DNA from: Candidatus Flexifilum breve | GTDB taxonomy: Bacteria; Chloroflexota; Anaerolineae; Aggregatilineales; Phototrophicaceae | DNA: 64,000 nucleotides | NCBI GenBank assembly: GCA_016717205.1 | Contig: JADKGC010000002.1 | Span: 1,178,001 to 1,242,000, forward strand | Direction: 5' to 3' | Shown: piece after piece, positions 54,417-63,876 of the stretch | Layout: the number at the start of each line of letters is the position of its first letter | Position numbering within the stretch: the first letter of the stretch is position 1 | Program-made: the position numbers and the translations under genes | The notes under the pieces: model-generated | What the model saw: only the letters and a program-made list of their open reading frames with translations | Told to the model about the DNA's origin: nothing | The model's database searches: none

Positions 54417-55238
54417 TCATTTAATGATCCACACCCGCCGATTTCCTGCGCGGCGCACGTGACCGAGGCCGGGAAACTCGAAATGATAGCCGAGCGTGAG
54501 CAGATTTTCCTGCTCCGCGCGCTCCATCAGCGCGCGGCGCGACGCAATTGCCTGTTCCGGCACGGCGTCGAACTTGATGCGCGCTTCCGGCAGGTTCAAC
54601 TGCGCGGGGATGTGCCAGCTATCCGCGATGTGCAGCAGGCGTTCCCCCTGCGACTCGATCAGCACGGCGCACTGTCCCGGCGAATGTCCGTAAGCGGGGA
54701 TCAACTTTATACCCGGTAACACTTCGGCGGGCGGCGTGACCAATTCCACGCGCTCATAGGCGGCAAACGTGCTGCGGATGAAGGCGGCGCGGTCGGCGGG
54801 CAGCGCGGCGAGCGTCGCCTCGCTCAACCAGTGATCGTATTCGGGGCGGGCAGCAATCAAGCGGGCGTTGGGGAAAGTCGGCGTGCCCTCTTCGGTCAAC
54901 AGCCCGCCAATGTGATCCATATGGAAGTGCGTGAGGATCACGGTGGTGATCGAGCCAAGATCGACACCGTGGTCGCGCAGCGCCGGGATGAGCAGACCAT
55001 CCGCCACCGCGTTGAATTTGCCTTCGCCCGTGTCGATCAGGATGCGTTCTTCACCTGCGTCGAGCAGCAGCACATTACGACTGCCGTGCACGGGCGCCTC
55101 GCCGATCTCCGCGCGCATTTGCTCCACATGATCGGGATAGCGCGCGGCACTCACTTCCGGCGCGCTCACACCCACACCATCGGTAAAAATCTGGCCGCGA
55201 ACTGCGCCAAGCTGAAAAATAAATGGAGAACTGGTCAT
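54417..55238 (-). CDS. Metallo-beta-lactamase-fold hydrolase (lactonase-like)
   Basis: 273 residues from the ATG at 55238 with AAGGA upstream. The dinuclear site is VILTHFHMDHIGGLLTE (~99-115), and the downstream ligand regions are IPAYGHSPGQCAVLIES and LLHIADSWHIPAQL. VLLLDAGEERILIDTGEGK begins the beta-core. This layout is that of quorum-quenching lactonases and methyl-parathion-hydrolase-like enzymes. True substrate unknown. It stands alone between a repeat and the S1 gene, transcribed away from it. Confidence 0.85.
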   Translation of the reverse strand: MTSSPFIFQLGAVRGQIFTDGVGVSAPEVSAARYPDHVEQMRAEIGEAPVHGSRNVLLLDAGEERILIDTGEGKFNAVADGLLIPALRDHGVDLGSITTVILTHFHMDHIGGLLTEEGTPTFPNARLIAARPEYDHWLSEATLAALPADRAAFIRSTFAAYERVELVTPPAEVLPGIKLIPAYGHSPGQCAVLIESQGERLLHIADSWHIPAQLNLPEARIKFDAVPEQAIASRRALMERAEQENLLTLGYHFEFPGLGHVRRAGNRRVWIIK

Positions 55239-55352
55239 GGCGTATCCTTATGCTTAAGGCCGGCGCGTTAATTGTAGCGAAAGTTTCGCCACGGCTGTCA
55301 CCGTGTAGATGTGCCGATGCTCACTTATCGGAGGAGAACAATTAGGGACTTG

Positions 55353-55380
55353 TTGATTTCCTTTCGCAATATTGTATAAT
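55353..55380 (+). promoter_or_regulatory. Strong sigma70-type promoter of the S1-domain gene
   Basis: TTGATT (55353-55358) and a perfect TATAAT (55375-55380) with a 16-base spacer, 38 bases before the ATG at 55419. Confidence 0.65.
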
Positions 55381-55418
55381 CCCTAGCGTACCCACTTACC
55401 TGCGGAGAGCAAGACGTC

Positions 55419-56768
55419 ATGTCTTTGAATCAGTCAGGGCTGGAGAATACCGAAGAAGTGCAGTCGGGGGCTTCGGTAGAGCAGCCATCAGAGTCGAATA
55501 ACGAAGAAACAACGACTCCAGTTGAGGGACTCGCGGTTCCTGCCGCGTCAGAAGCGCCTGCTAGCGAAATCGATGCGCCTGCCGCATCCGACGACGCGGT
55601 CAGCGCCTCCGACGTACCAGCGACTGAGACTCCTGTGGAGACGACTTCTTCTACCCCTGCTGTGGGATCAAGCCAACTGAAACGAGGCGATCTCGTCGAA
55701 GGGGTGATTAAATCGACTTCTCCGACACAGATTCTTGTGGACGTGGGTACCCCGAACGACGGTGTCATTCTCGCGGATGAGCTTGAACGTTTGAACAAGC
55801 GGACGCTGGAATCGCTGCGCGTTGGTGAAAAGTTGAATGTCTACGTGGTCAACCCGCAGGGACGTGATGGTCACGTCATCCTCTCGTTGAACCGCGCCGC
55901 GGAAGAGATGGATTGGCAGCGCGCCGAAGAATTCCGCCAGAATCAGGAAGTCTACGAGACGCGCATTGCTGGGTACAACAAGGGTGGGTTGATCGTTCGC
56001 TTTGGTCGTCTGCGCGGCTTCGTGCCCCAGAGCCAGATGAGCGCCGACCGCCGCCGTGTGCTCGGCGACCAGACGCCCGAAGAACAATGGAGCGGCATGG
56101 TCAACGAGCCGATCCTTGTCAAGGTGATGGAAGTGGACCGCGCGCGCAACCGCCTGATTCTCTCCGAACGCTCGGCCTCGCGCGAAAGCCGCGAACGGCG
56201 TAAGGAAAACCTCATCTCGCAGCTCACCGTCGGCGAAGTGCGCGACGGCAAGGTCGTCAGCCTGGAAGATTTCGGCGCGTTCGTCGACATCGGCGGGGCG
56301 GAAGGCCTGGTGCACCTGACCGAGCTGTCGTGGCAGCATGTGACGCACCCGCGCGAAGTTTTGCAGGTGGGGCAGGATGTGAAGGTCGAAGTCATCAGCA
56401 TCGACACCGACCACAAGCGCATCGGCCTGAGCATGAAGCGGCAGGCGTCTGACCCATGGGATACGGTCGCGACCCGCTACGAAGTCGGGCAGCTCGTGCA
56501 GGGCATGGTCACCAAGCTGACCAAGTTCGGCGCGTTCGCTCAGCTCGTCGACGTGCCGGAGATCGAAGGCCTCATCCACATCAGCGAACTGTCGGACAAG
56601 CGCGTGAATCACCCGCGTGAAGTGGTCAACGAGAACGACAAGCTGACCCTGCGCGTGGTCAAAATCGACGTGAAGAACCGCCGCTTAGGCCTCAGCCTCA
56701 AGCGCGTGAACTCGGCTGAGTATCTCGATCAAGACTGGGCGACATCGTTCGGTGGCGACGAGAGCTAA
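55419..56768 (+). CDS. rpsA: S1 RNA-binding domain protein (ribosomal protein S1-like)
   Basis: 449 residues. The first ~85 residues are a low-complexity, acidic Ser/Ala/Thr/Glu tail (SGASVEQPSESNNEETTTP). Four S1 domains follow at ~88-160, ~172-250, ~269-343 and ~355-430. The third and fourth are canonical: EDFGAFVDIGGAEGLVHLTE then RIGLSMKR, and TKFGAFAQLVDVPEIEGLIH then RLGLSLKR. Length and domain number fit the short S1/RpsA form of many non-proteobacteria. It binds mRNA at the ribosome, but a strict rpsA assignment is provisional. It has its own strong promoter and a terminator. Confidence 0.8.
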   Translation: MSLNQSGLENTEEVQSGASVEQPSESNNEETTTPVEGLAVPAASEAPASEIDAPAASDDAVSASDVPATETPVETTSSTPAVGSSQLKRGDLVEGVIKSTSPTQILVDVGTPNDGVILADELERLNKRTLESLRVGEKLNVYVVNPQGRDGHVILSLNRAAEEMDWQRAEEFRQNQEVYETRIAGYNKGGLIVRFGRLRGFVPQSQMSADRRRVLGDQTPEEQWSGMVNEPILVKVMEVDRARNRLILSERSASRESRERRKENLISQLTVGEVRDGKVVSLEDFGAFVDIGGAEGLVHLTELSWQHVTHPREVLQVGQDVKVEVISIDTDHKRIGLSMKRQASDPWDTVATRYEVGQLVQGMVTKLTKFGAFAQLVDVPEIEGLIHISELSDKRVNHPREVVNENDKLTLRVVKIDVKNRRLGLSLKRVNSAEYLDQDWATSFGGDES

Positions 56769-56819
56769 CCGCTCCACATTACAACACTATAACCGATGCT
56801 GTAAGACAGCGTCTCTTCT

Positions 56820-56860
56820 ACGCCGCGTATTTTAAGGGAACATTCATTACGCGGCGTTTT
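56820..56860 (+). terminator. Terminator after the S1-domain gene
   Basis: 10-bp stem ACGCCGCGTA (56820-56829) / TACGCGGCGT (56848-56857) with an 18-base loop, followed by TTT. Confidence 0.6.
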
Positions 56861-56996
56861 GGCGTTTATGTTTCTCCAATGGACTATGGTATACTATGAG
56901 GAAATCAGCGGTAGAGGGGCTGGCAATTTTGCCGTTCTAAGGGTTAGACAGCGCCGGAGAGATTAAGGCTCTACTGGCAACGGAGGTAGAAGAACC

Positions 56997-59513
56997 GTGC
57001 CGAACAAAATGGAACGCTTTACCCAGCGAGCGCGGCGCGTACTCAGCTTGGCTCAAGAAGAAGCCGAACGGCTCCAGCACAATTACATCGGCACCGAGCA
57101 CCTGCTGCTCGGGCTGATCCGCGAAGAAGGCGGGGTGGCTGGTCGCGTTCTGCGTGAGCTAGGTTTAGAGCAGCGGCGAGTCGAAGAGTTGGTTGAACGC
57201 ATGACTCGCGCCACAACGCGCACTGGCACTGTCCAGCCGGAATTATCGCCGGGAACGAAGCGCGTCCTTGAGCTCGCGGTCGATGAAGCCCGCCGGATGG
57301 GGCATCACTACATTGGGACTGAACACTTACTCCTCGGGCTGGTTCGTTTGACCGAAGGCGTAGCGATTGATATTTTGAAGCGTCTGGGCGTTAGTCCAGA
57401 AGAGGTGCGTCGCCAAACGCGCCGCGTATTACAGGAGAGTCCTGTGCAATCCAATCAGCCCAACCCAGAAGAACCCCGACAGCCGCGGCGTCCTGAGCGG
57501 CAGAGCGGCAAAACGCCGCTGGTCGACCAGCTTGCCACCGACCTGACTGCTTTGGCGCAGGAAGGCAAGCTCGACCCGGTGGTGGGGCGTGAGACCGAAA
57601 TCGAACGTGTGATTCAGGTGCTCAGCCGTCGTCGTAAGAACAATCCGGCGCTCATTGGTGAACCGGGTGTCGGTAAGACGGCGATTGTTGAAGGCTTAGC
57701 GCAGCGCATCGTCAACGGCGAAACGCCGAAGCCGCTGCTGAACAAGCGCGTGCTGCAATTGGATGTCGGGTCGCTCGTCGCGGGCACCATGTATCGCGGT
57801 CAGTTTGAGGAACGCCTCAAGCGCGTGATCGAAGAGTTGAAATCTTCCGACAGCATTCTGTTTATTGACGAAGTGCACATGCTGGTGGGCGCGGGTTCCG
57901 CGGGCAGCAGCGTGGATGCGGCGAACATCCTCAAGCCGGCGTTGGCGCGCGGTGAACTGCAATGCATCGGCGCGACCACGCTCGACGAATACCGCAAGCA
58001 CATCGAAAGCGATGCCGCGCTGGAACGCCGTTTCCAGCCGATTATCGTGAACGAACCCACGATTGAAGAAACGATTGAAATTCTGCAGGGCATCAAGGGC
58101 GCGTATCAGGATCATCACAACGTCGAAATCACCGACGAAGCGATTGAGATTGCCGCGAACCTGTCTGCCCGCTATATCCCGGATCGCTTCCTCCCCGATA
58201 AGGCGATTGACCTGATCGACGAAGCGTCCGCCCGTCTGCGCATGTACAAGAGTCCGGAAGCCGCGCAGGTGCGCCGCGCGGAACAGGAACTCAGCCATGT
58301 CGAAGATGACCTGAAGCTGATCGAAGAAGAAGGCGCGTTCAACGACGAAATCGAACGGCTGCGCGCGCAGCGGGAAACGCTGCAGGACACGCTGTCGGCC
58401 TTCAAGTCCAACTGGAACGAAGAGACGCAGCAGCCGCGCCTCGGCGGTGAAGATATCGCAGAAGTGGTGTCGATGTGGACGGGCATCCCCACCATGCGCA
58501 TCGCGGGCGAAGAAAGCGAACGCCTGATGCAGATGGAAGCGGCGCTGCACAACCGCATCGTCGGGCAGGAAGAAGCGATCATCGCCATCAGCAAGGCCGT
58601 GCGCCGCGCCCGCGCTGGTCTCAAAGACCCGCGCCGCCCCATCGGCTCGTTCATGTTCCTCGGGCCGACGGGTGTCGGTAAGACGGAACTGACCAAGACG
58701 CTGGCGGAATTCCTGTTCGGCAGCGAAGACGCGCTCATCCAGCTCGACATGAGCGAATTCATGGAACGCCACTCGGTCGCGCGGCTCGTCGGTGCGCCTC
58801 CGGGATACGTCGGCTACGAAGACGCCGGTCAACTGACCGAAGCCATCCGCCGCCGCCCGTACAGCATCGTCGTGTTTGACGAAATCGAAAAGGCGCACCC
58901 GGAAACGTTCAACATGCTGCTGCAGATCATGGAAGAAGGCACCCTGACGGATGCGCGCGGTCGCCGCGTGGACTTCCGCAACGCCATCATCGTCATGACC
59001 AGCAACGTGGGCGCGGACCTGATCAAGAAGGGCACGACGCTCGGCTTCAACACGCCGCGCAATGAGACGGTGGACGACAAGCAGAGCTACGACGACATGC
59101 GCAAGAATGTCACCGAACAACTGCGCCGCATGTTCCGTCCGGAATTCCTGAACCGCGTCGACGCGACGGTCGTGTTCCGCGCGCTGAGCCGCGCCGAAAT
59201 CAAGCAGATCGTCGATCTCGAACTGGCGAAGGTCAAGGAACGGCTGGTCGAACACGCCATCACGCTCGACATCACCGAAGAAGGGCGCGAATGGCTGGCG
59301 GAAAAGGGTTACGACCCCGAATTTGGGGCACGCCCGCTGCGCCGCTTGATCCAGAACGCAGTCGAAGACGAACTCTCCGATGGCATTCTCGGCGGCAAAT
59401 TCAAGGTCGCGAGCATGATCCGCGTGACGGCGAAGGACGGCGAACTGGTGCTGGAAGCCGCCGAAGAAGAAGGCGAAGGCGAAACGACGGAGCTCGAAGC
59501 GCCGAGCGTGTAA
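56997..59513 (+). CDS. clpC: ATP-dependent protease unfoldase ClpC, copy 2
   Basis: 838 residues from a GTG at 56997, chosen because GGAGGT lies nine bases upstream; the ATG at 57009 would be too far. N-domain repeats are classic (NYIGTEHLLLGLIREEGGVA, HYIGTEHLLLGLVR). D1 Walker A is GEPGVGKTAIVEGLAQR (~221), with sensor region EYRKHIESDAALERRF. A middle coil spans VEDDLKLIEEEGAF to ERLRAQRETLQ. D2 Walker A is GPTGVGKTELTKTLAEFLF (~557), then QLDMSEFMERHSVARLVGAP. An LGF tripeptide (TLGFNTPRN) for ClpP is present. The tail is acidic (EEEGEGETTELEAPS). It is closer to typical ClpC than the copy at 48475. Confidence 0.95.
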   Translation: MPNKMERFTQRARRVLSLAQEEAERLQHNYIGTEHLLLGLIREEGGVAGRVLRELGLEQRRVEELVERMTRATTRTGTVQPELSPGTKRVLELAVDEARRMGHHYIGTEHLLLGLVRLTEGVAIDILKRLGVSPEEVRRQTRRVLQESPVQSNQPNPEEPRQPRRPERQSGKTPLVDQLATDLTALAQEGKLDPVVGRETEIERVIQVLSRRRKNNPALIGEPGVGKTAIVEGLAQRIVNGETPKPLLNKRVLQLDVGSLVAGTMYRGQFEERLKRVIEELKSSDSILFIDEVHMLVGAGSAGSSVDAANILKPALARGELQCIGATTLDEYRKHIESDAALERRFQPIIVNEPTIEETIEILQGIKGAYQDHHNVEITDEAIEIAANLSARYIPDRFLPDKAIDLIDEASARLRMYKSPEAAQVRRAEQELSHVEDDLKLIEEEGAFNDEIERLRAQRETLQDTLSAFKSNWNEETQQPRLGGEDIAEVVSMWTGIPTMRIAGEESERLMQMEAALHNRIVGQEEAIIAISKAVRRARAGLKDPRRPIGSFMFLGPTGVGKTELTKTLAEFLFGSEDALIQLDMSEFMERHSVARLVGAPPGYVGYEDAGQLTEAIRRRPYSIVVFDEIEKAHPETFNMLLQIMEEGTLTDARGRRVDFRNAIIVMTSNVGADLIKKGTTLGFNTPRNETVDDKQSYDDMRKNVTEQLRRMFRPEFLNRVDATVVFRALSRAEIKQIVDLELAKVKERLVEHAITLDITEEGREWLAEKGYDPEFGARPLRRLIQNAVEDELSDGILGGKFKVASMIRVTAKDGELVLEAAEEEGEGETTELEAPSV

Positions 59514-59533
59514 CGCCAAGCAGGAATGAGATG

Positions 59534-59578
59534 AAAGGACTGAGGACTGAGCTGGTTGGCTCACCCTCAGTCCTTTTT
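59534..59578 (+). terminator. Terminator after clpC copy 2
   Basis: Stem GGACTGAGG (59537-59545) / CCTCAGTCC (59565-59573) followed by TTTTT, 25 bases after the stop codon. Confidence 0.8.
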
Positions 59579-59631
59579 GATTCTTAGCCTACAGCCCCGA
59601 CCCCTCTCCGAGCGGAGCGGGGACATAGAAC

Positions 59632-59670
59632 AACCGGGCGGAGATCATATCTCCGCCCGGTTTGATTTTT
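59632..59670. terminator. Second terminator hairpin between clpC and the htrA-like gene
   Basis: Perfect 14-bp stem AACCGGGCGGAGAT / ATCTCCGCCCGGTT around CAT, then TTTGATTTTT on the plus strand. It separates two convergent genes. A CCTCACCCTAAATCCCTCTC repeat follows at 59680-59727. Confidence 0.7.
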
Positions 59671-59756
59671 AAAGACTAACCTCACCCTAAATCCCTCTCC
59701 TAGAGGAGAGGGGTTGGGGGTGAGGTTTGTTTCTCGAGAGGGAGTTTGAGGTTAAC

Positions 59757-60935
59757 TTACGGGTTGCTGCTCGGGCGCGCGCCCAGCGTGACCGGGAGCG
59801 TCAGCTCTTCGCTGCCATTGCGGACAATCGTCATCTGCACGGTTTGACCGGGCTGCGTGTAGGCGGCGAGGTACGACACCAGCGAGCTCATGCCCGTGAT
59901 CGGCGTGCCGTCCATTGCCGTGATGATGTCGACGTTCGTCGGCTGGATCACGCCGTTTTCGTCAATCGTCGCGTTGCGCGGCGGGTTCTGCAGGCCCGCC
60001 TGCCCCGCCGGGCCAGCCGGATCGGCGCTGGTCACGACGACGCCGCGCGCGTTGTTCGGCAGGTTGAGCGCCTCAATGTAGCCGAGGTTGATGTCCTGCC
60101 CGCCGATGCCGAGGTAGCTGTACTGCACCGAGCCACTGCTGATCAGCGTCTGCGCGACGCGCTGCGTCAGGTTGGACGGGATAGCGAAGCCGACGCCGGA
60201 ATTGCTGCGCGACTGGCTCAGAATCTGCGCGTTCACGCCGATCACCTGCCCGTCGAGGTTGAGCAGCGGGCCGCCGCTGTTGCCGGGGTTGATCGCGGCG
60301 TCCGTCTGGATCACCGAGCCGATCTGATACTGGTTGAGGCCTTCAATGCGCCGCCCCAACGCGCTGATGATGCCCGTCGTCATCGTCCACGGCTGGTTGA
60401 AGGGGCTGCCGATGGCGACCACTTCCTGACCGATGAACAGCGCGTCCGAATTGGCGAACGAGAGCGGGCGGAGCTGTTCCGCCGGGAGGTTGATTTGGAC
60501 GACGGCGAGGTCGGAATCGAGGTCGATGCCGACGACTTCACCGCGCACAATCGTGCCGTCGATGAAGTTGACTTCTACCCGCGTCGCGCCTTCGACAACG
60601 TGCGCGTTGGTGACGATGTGCCCTTCGGTGTCGATCACAAAGCCGGTGCCCGTGCCTTCGATGATCTCATCGCCGAGGCCGGAATTGCCCTGCACGCTGG
60701 GGTGCCGCGCCGTCACATTGATCGACACCACTGACGGCGTCACCGACTGGTACAACTGCGAGAGGACGACTTCTTCTTGCGTGACGCTTTCCGGAAACAG
60801 AACCGGCTGTGGCGTCACGACCGGGAAACTAACAAAGGTGGTCTGCGCGGAGGTCGTGGTGACCGCCGTACCGACGTAAAACGCGGCGACGACCAGCGTC
60901 GCAATGACGAGAAATGTGCCAATTCGCTTGGACAT
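59757..60935 (-). CDS. HtrA/DegP-like serine protease with PDZ domain
   Basis: 392 residues. An N-terminal membrane anchor or signal (residues ~5-25) is followed by the trypsin-like domain. The catalytic triad is visible: His112 in IVTNAHVVEGA, Asp142 in IDLDSDLAVVQ and Ser220 in INPGNSGGPLLN. One PDZ domain spans ~270-385 (YSYLGIGGQDI, GVVVTSADPAGPAGQAGL, DIITAMDGTPITGMSSL). It should degrade misfolded proteins outside the membrane during envelope stress. It stands alone, convergent with clpC. Confidence 0.92.
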   Translation of the reverse strand: MSKRIGTFLVIATLVVAAFYVGTAVTTTSAQTTFVSFPVVTPQPVLFPESVTQEEVVLSQLYQSVTPSVVSINVTARHPSVQGNSGLGDEIIEGTGTGFVIDTEGHIVTNAHVVEGATRVEVNFIDGTIVRGEVVGIDLDSDLAVVQINLPAEQLRPLSFANSDALFIGQEVVAIGSPFNQPWTMTTGIISALGRRIEGLNQYQIGSVIQTDAAINPGNSGGPLLNLDGQVIGVNAQILSQSRSNSGVGFAIPSNLTQRVAQTLISSGSVQYSYLGIGGQDINLGYIEALNLPNNARGVVVTSADPAGPAGQAGLQNPPRNATIDENGVIQPTNVDIITAMDGTPITGMSSLVSYLAAYTQPGQTVQMTIVRNGSEELTLPVTLGARPSSNP

Positions 60936-61095
60936 AGCTAAAGCGCCCCTTCAATTCATCTCAGCGTGTCTGAATCTTACGCTGCAATCTGTATTTTAGA
61001 ACGCACGAATGAGGGGATTCTAAGACAACAATTAGCTGGATGTCAGATGAGTGTAAACTCGAATTTTACATTTCCTCTCGGTATACTCACAACCA

Positions 61096-61174
61096 GTTAA
61101 AAGTCGAAAGTCGAAAGTCGAAAGTAAAATACAAGCCGATCCTACTTTCCACTTTTAACTTTTAACTTTTAACT
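61096..61174. repeat. Inverted pair of 7-bp tandem repeats
   Basis: Left arm 61096-61127 contains tcgaaag repeated three times. Right arm 61143-61174 contains cttttaa repeated three times. The arms are roughly complementary and lie within 20 bases of the next start codon. Confidence 0.7.
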
Positions 61175-61190
61175 CCGGAGCTTTTCCTCT

Positions 61191-63086
61191 ATGCCTCTGT
61201 TTGTCATCTTCATTTTCGGCGCGGTGATCATTGGTACGGGGGCGATGCTGTCGCCCGCGCTGCCCACCTCGCAGCCGCGTATCGGTCTGGCCGCCGCGCT
61301 CGGCCTTGGTCTGGTCATGGGCGGCTCGGTCGTCTGGTCGATGCTGTTCGGGTGGGACACCCTCGTCATCAACTACATTCTGTTCGCCCTCGTCACAAGT
61401 ATCTTCCTGTTTGGCACGCTCTCCTACGGGCAAAAGCGCGCCGAACAGCGCGGCGAAGAACTGCTGGACGCCGATCAAGGTTGGACGAGTGGACGCGATT
61501 TGCTGCTATTCGCGCTGGCCGCCTTGATCTTCGTCATCCCCGCGCTGATTTTGCCCGTCCCGCTCGACACCGACGCGCAGGGCTTCGGCTATCTGGCGCT
61601 CATAGCCCGGCTCGGCGGCAGCTTCCAGACGCTTGCGCCGTTCCACCCGGAAGTGAGTTATCTGTATTCGCCGGGGCTATCGCTGCTCTCGGCGTATCTC
61701 TCCGGTCAGCTCTTGCAGACGATGAATAACGTGCAGTTCGGCATCGCCGCCGTGCTGGCCTTCATCCTGATCTGGCTGGCGTATGACTTCGGCTCGGAAC
61801 TGCAAGACAAGCGGCTCGGGCGCGCGATGGCGCTCGCCATGCTGATCGGCGTGGGCACGCTGACCGCCTACATGGATTCGCATTTCACGACGCTGCTCGG
61901 ATTGGTGTTCGCCTTCGCCTTCCTGATCTTCATGCTGCGCTATCTCAAACACCACTACACAGTCGATGCGATCTTCGGCGGGTTGATGCTGGGCGCGGTC
62001 GTGCTCAGCCACCCGGACACGACCATCATCCTCGGCCTCGGCTTCGCGCCGTGGCTGGCGACTATGTGGCTCGGTAAACCGCGCCCCACCCTTCGCGCGT
62101 GGCTGGTGATCGCGCTCGGCGTGCCGTTCATCGCGCTGATCGCCGTGCTGCCGTGGCTGAGCACGGTGCTGCCGCTGCTCGGCACGGAGATCGTCTCGCC
62201 GTTCCACCGCGATCCGTCGTACTGGACGGTGATGATCGTCTATCACGGCGTGATCATCGTGCCGATTGCGCTGCTGGGCGCGGTGATCGGTTTGCGCCAG
62301 CGCAACACGGCGGCGCTGCTCTCCGTCGGTTGGCTCGTCCTCGCCCTCGACTTTTCGACCACGGGGATTCTGCCGTCGCTGCTCGGCGGGCTGCTCGCGC
62401 CCGTGCTGCGCTACGACTACCCCTTCAGCATCGCGTGGCATGCGCCGATCATCCCGTACACAATCCTTGGCGGCATTGCGCTGCTGTGGGTGTGGGATCG
62501 GTTCTTTGAGCAGCGCTTCGGCGTGACGCTGCATCGCGTCGCGCCTATAGCACTGGCCGCCGCCTGCGTCGTGCTGCTGATCGGCGGCGTGCTCACCCCG
62601 CAGTTAGTCGAAATCAGCAAGGATCAGATCAACTTTTTCGGCGCGTTCTCGTCGCACGCCGATGTCGCCGCGATGAACTGGCTGCGCACCAATACGCCGG
62701 AAGACGCCATCGTGCTCAATCACCCCGCGCCGCACGAAGCCGACTGGGTGCCCGTGATCGCGGAACGCAACAGCATTTACTTCCGCCCACAGCCGTTCTT
62801 TCAGGGCATGGAGGCGATCATCGCGGAGCAGGAACGGCTGCGCGCCTTCTGGGACAACCCCGCCGACCCGGCCAACGCCGATCTGCTACGGGAGTCCGGC
62901 GTCGACTATGTGATCGTGCCGCAGATTCTCACTGATCCGAACAGCATCGAAACGATGTACCGCTGGCGCGCACCCTTCACCGCCGAGTTCCCGATGCAGT
63001 CGGCGGTCGCTGACGCGCCGTACCTCGAACTGGTGTTTGATCAGGACGGGGCGCAGGTGTACCAAGTCGTAGAGAGCAGCCCGTAG
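61191..63086 (+). CDS. Polytopic membrane protein, possible GT-C glycosyltransferase
   Basis: 631 residues. About 12-13 hydrophobic segments fill residues 1-485 (PLFVIFIFGAVIIGTGAML at the start). The last ~140 residues are soluble (MNWLRTNTPEDAIVLNHPAP, ANADLLRESGVDYVIVPQI), a pattern typical of large lipid-linked-sugar transferases. The loop after the third or fourth helix (PLDTDAQGFGYLALI) contains acidic residues where GT-C enzymes have their DxD/ExD site. The exact family is uncertain. If it is one, the polyprenol-phosphate mannose made by the enzyme at 28657 could be its donor. Confidence 0.55.
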   Translation: MPLFVIFIFGAVIIGTGAMLSPALPTSQPRIGLAAALGLGLVMGGSVVWSMLFGWDTLVINYILFALVTSIFLFGTLSYGQKRAEQRGEELLDADQGWTSGRDLLLFALAALIFVIPALILPVPLDTDAQGFGYLALIARLGGSFQTLAPFHPEVSYLYSPGLSLLSAYLSGQLLQTMNNVQFGIAAVLAFILIWLAYDFGSELQDKRLGRAMALAMLIGVGTLTAYMDSHFTTLLGLVFAFAFLIFMLRYLKHHYTVDAIFGGLMLGAVVLSHPDTTIILGLGFAPWLATMWLGKPRPTLRAWLVIALGVPFIALIAVLPWLSTVLPLLGTEIVSPFHRDPSYWTVMIVYHGVIIVPIALLGAVIGLRQRNTAALLSVGWLVLALDFSTTGILPSLLGGLLAPVLRYDYPFSIAWHAPIIPYTILGGIALLWVWDRFFEQRFGVTLHRVAPIALAAACVVLLIGGVLTPQLVEISKDQINFFGAFSSHADVAAMNWLRTNTPEDAIVLNHPAPHEADWVPVIAERNSIYFRPQPFFQGMEAIIAEQERLRAFWDNPADPANADLLRESGVDYVIVPQILTDPNSIETMYRWRAPFTAEFPMQSAVADAPYLELVFDQDGAQVYQVVESSP

Positions 63087-63089
63087 CTA

Positions 63090-63205
63090 AAGTAGGTTCT
63101 CGAAAGAACGCCAAGCATGGATGTAGGGGCGCACCTATGTGTGCGCCCGAAAATGGGCAGACACATAGGTCTGCCCCTACACGAAGACTTTCGAAAACCT
63201 ACTTC
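63090..63205. repeat. TA-flanked MITE-like palindromic element, copy 2
   Basis: About 116 bp between TA dinucleotides (63088-63089 and 63206-63207). Ends AAGTAGGTTCTCGAAAG and the complement of GAAGTAGGTTTTCGAAAG are inverted. The core is GTAGGGGCGCACCTATGTGT ... GGGCAGACACATAGGTCTGC closing CCCTAC. It is the reverse complement of 54294-54409. Confidence 0.7.
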
Positions 63206-63390
63206 TAGTTCAAAACATGGCTGGCATTTGTAGGGATGGACTTGCCCCTCCCACTGGTTGGCGACGCTCTCTCATGTCTGCGACCGATCAAGCATCAAAA
63301 AATGAAGCTTCAGCGAGAAAAACCACCATCCCCCTGAACTGGCGTTACACTGCATGTATGTCAACGCTATGGTTTCGGGAGAGCGGGCAC

Positions 63391-63876
63391 ATGAGCACGG
63401 TACAGACGAAATCCCAACTTTTCCTATCGCTGTCAGGTCTGCTGCGCCACCCGTCGATGCGTCCGCTGGTCCGTTTCGGCTCCCGGATGCATGTGTTCCT
63501 CTACCGCGTCACGGGTGGGAAAGCCCAGATGGCCCAATATCCCACCATGCTGCTCACCGTCCGCGGACGCAAGACCGGCAAGCTCTTCACCACCCCGCTG
63601 ATTTACGTTCAGGATCAAGACCGCTATGTGATCGCCGCCGCCTATTCGGGCAGTGACCGCGATCCGATCTGGTGGTTGAACTTACAAGCCCATCCGGAAG
63701 CTGAGCTGCAAGTGCTGAATCAGCGGTTGAAGGTGCGGGCTGCCTTAGCCTTACCCGCCGAACGTCAGCGGCTGTGGCAAAGTCTCTCCGCCATGTACCC
63801 GTACTTTACCGATTATGAAGCCCGCACCACCCGTGAAATCCCGATCATCGTGCTCACTCCTATCATCGAGGCGTAA
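63391..63876 (+). CDS. Deazaflavin (F420)-type nitroreductase family protein (DUF385)
   Basis: 161 residues from the ATG at 63391; the upstream ORF extension to 63217 is repeat-derived. The family blocks are clear: TMLLTVRGRKTGKLFTTPLI (~51-70), RYVIAAAYSGSDRDPIWWLN (~78-97) and LQAHPEAELQV. Related enzymes (Ddn-like) bind F420 or FMN and reduce nitro or quinone compounds. Whether the organism makes F420 cannot be judged from this window. Confidence 0.8.
   Translation: MSTVQTKSQLFLSLSGLLRHPSMRPLVRFGSRMHVFLYRVTGGKAQMAQYPTMLLTVRGRKTGKLFTTPLIYVQDQDRYVIAAAYSGSDRDPIWWLNLQAHPEAELQVLNQRLKVRAALALPAERQRLWQSLSAMYPYFTDYEARTTREIPIIVLTPIIEA

Noticed and set aside
57696..59564. 622-codon minus-strand open frame opposite clpC
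   Set aside because: It is a shadow frame in GC-rich codon-biased sequence; the plus strand has unmistakable ClpC motifs. The same applies to the long antisense frames opposite metG (39649-41289), the NarX-like kinase (14245-15624) and clpC copy 1 (49666-50898).
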